Of a DNA stretch of 64,000 bases, positions 62,136 to 64,000 are shown in pieces. Numbering within the stretch: the first letter of the stretch is position 1; each line of letters starts with the position of its first letter. The stretch lies in NCBI GenBank assembly GCA_963771025.1, contig CAVYRL010000001.1, positions 558,001-622,000 on the forward strand, written 5' to 3'. The stretch comes from Miltoncostaea sp963771025. GTDB taxonomy: Bacteria; Actinomycetota; Thermoleophilia; Miltoncostaeales; Miltoncostaeaceae. The notes under the pieces were generated by a model. It did no database searches. It had not been told where the DNA came from and was given only the letters and a program-made list of their open reading frames with translations. A program made the translations under genes and the position numbers.

Positions 62136-64000
<1,865 letters not shown>

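Overview
The window is one continuous stretch of very GC-rich bacterial chromosome from an actinobacterium. The gene order tig-clpP-clpX-valS-folC-ndk, then mreBCD-mrdA-rodA-rng, then rplU-rpmA-obgE-proB-proA-nadD-rsfS is the classic actinobacterial arrangement. Frequent GTG starts and many ATGA/GTGA stop-start overlaps agree with this. The overall protein character suggests a deep-branching lineage such as Thermoleophilia/Solirubrobacterales; that placement is inference. No plasmid, phage or insertion-sequence genes were seen.

Layout. 0-3.6 kb: an APC permease with a C-terminal USP domain (cut by the window edge), two TrkA-type regulators and biotin ligase. 3.6-6.2 kb: a small module with an ArsR/SRPBCC pair facing a second, clpX-less clpP across a paired dyad operator, an unlisted 46-residue Cys/His-rich metallothionein-like gene, and a zinc alcohol dehydrogenase. 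6.4-11.9 kb: a 1392-residue PPDK-like phosphotransferase lacking the C-terminal PEP domain, followed by an atypical GAPDH. 12-21.8 kb: thioesterase, tRNA-His, tRNA-Leu, then trigger factor, ClpP/ClpX, ValS, FolC, Ndk and Maf. 21.8-24.2 kb: a small accessory patch (broken PASTA lipoprotein, cupin, TetR) punctuated by three copies of a palindromic repeat. 24.3-32.6 kb: rod-shape and elongation genes plus RNase E/G.

Two surface-polysaccharide islands interrupt the housekeeping block. The first (33.4-41.7 kb), between rng/SDR and rplU, encodes an ABC-transporter-dependent system (Wzm/Wzt, GT2 enzymes, polysaccharide deacetylase, methyltransferase) with an oligopeptide-binding lipoprotein-like gene and a decayed DUF1275 gene beside it. 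The second (46.9-60.8 kb), between rsfS and leuS, encodes a Wzx/Wzy-type system: priming sugar transferase, glycosyltransferases, flippase, O-antigen ligase/polymerase-like protein, Wzz-BY-kinase fusion and CpsB-type phosphatase. Nearly every gene of the second island carries frameshifts, and its tRNA-Ala appears to carry one extra base. The region is therefore either poorly sequenced or decaying.

The last 3 kb hold a two-helix potassium channel, a small monooxygenase-like protein, a GNAT acetyltransferase and the 5' two thirds of leuS. Three conserved genes (mreB, rng, rsfS) lack a canonical start codon where homology and a Shine-Dalgarno-like sequence place the start. Long open frames antisense to the GC-rich genes are codon-bias shadows and are not annotated.
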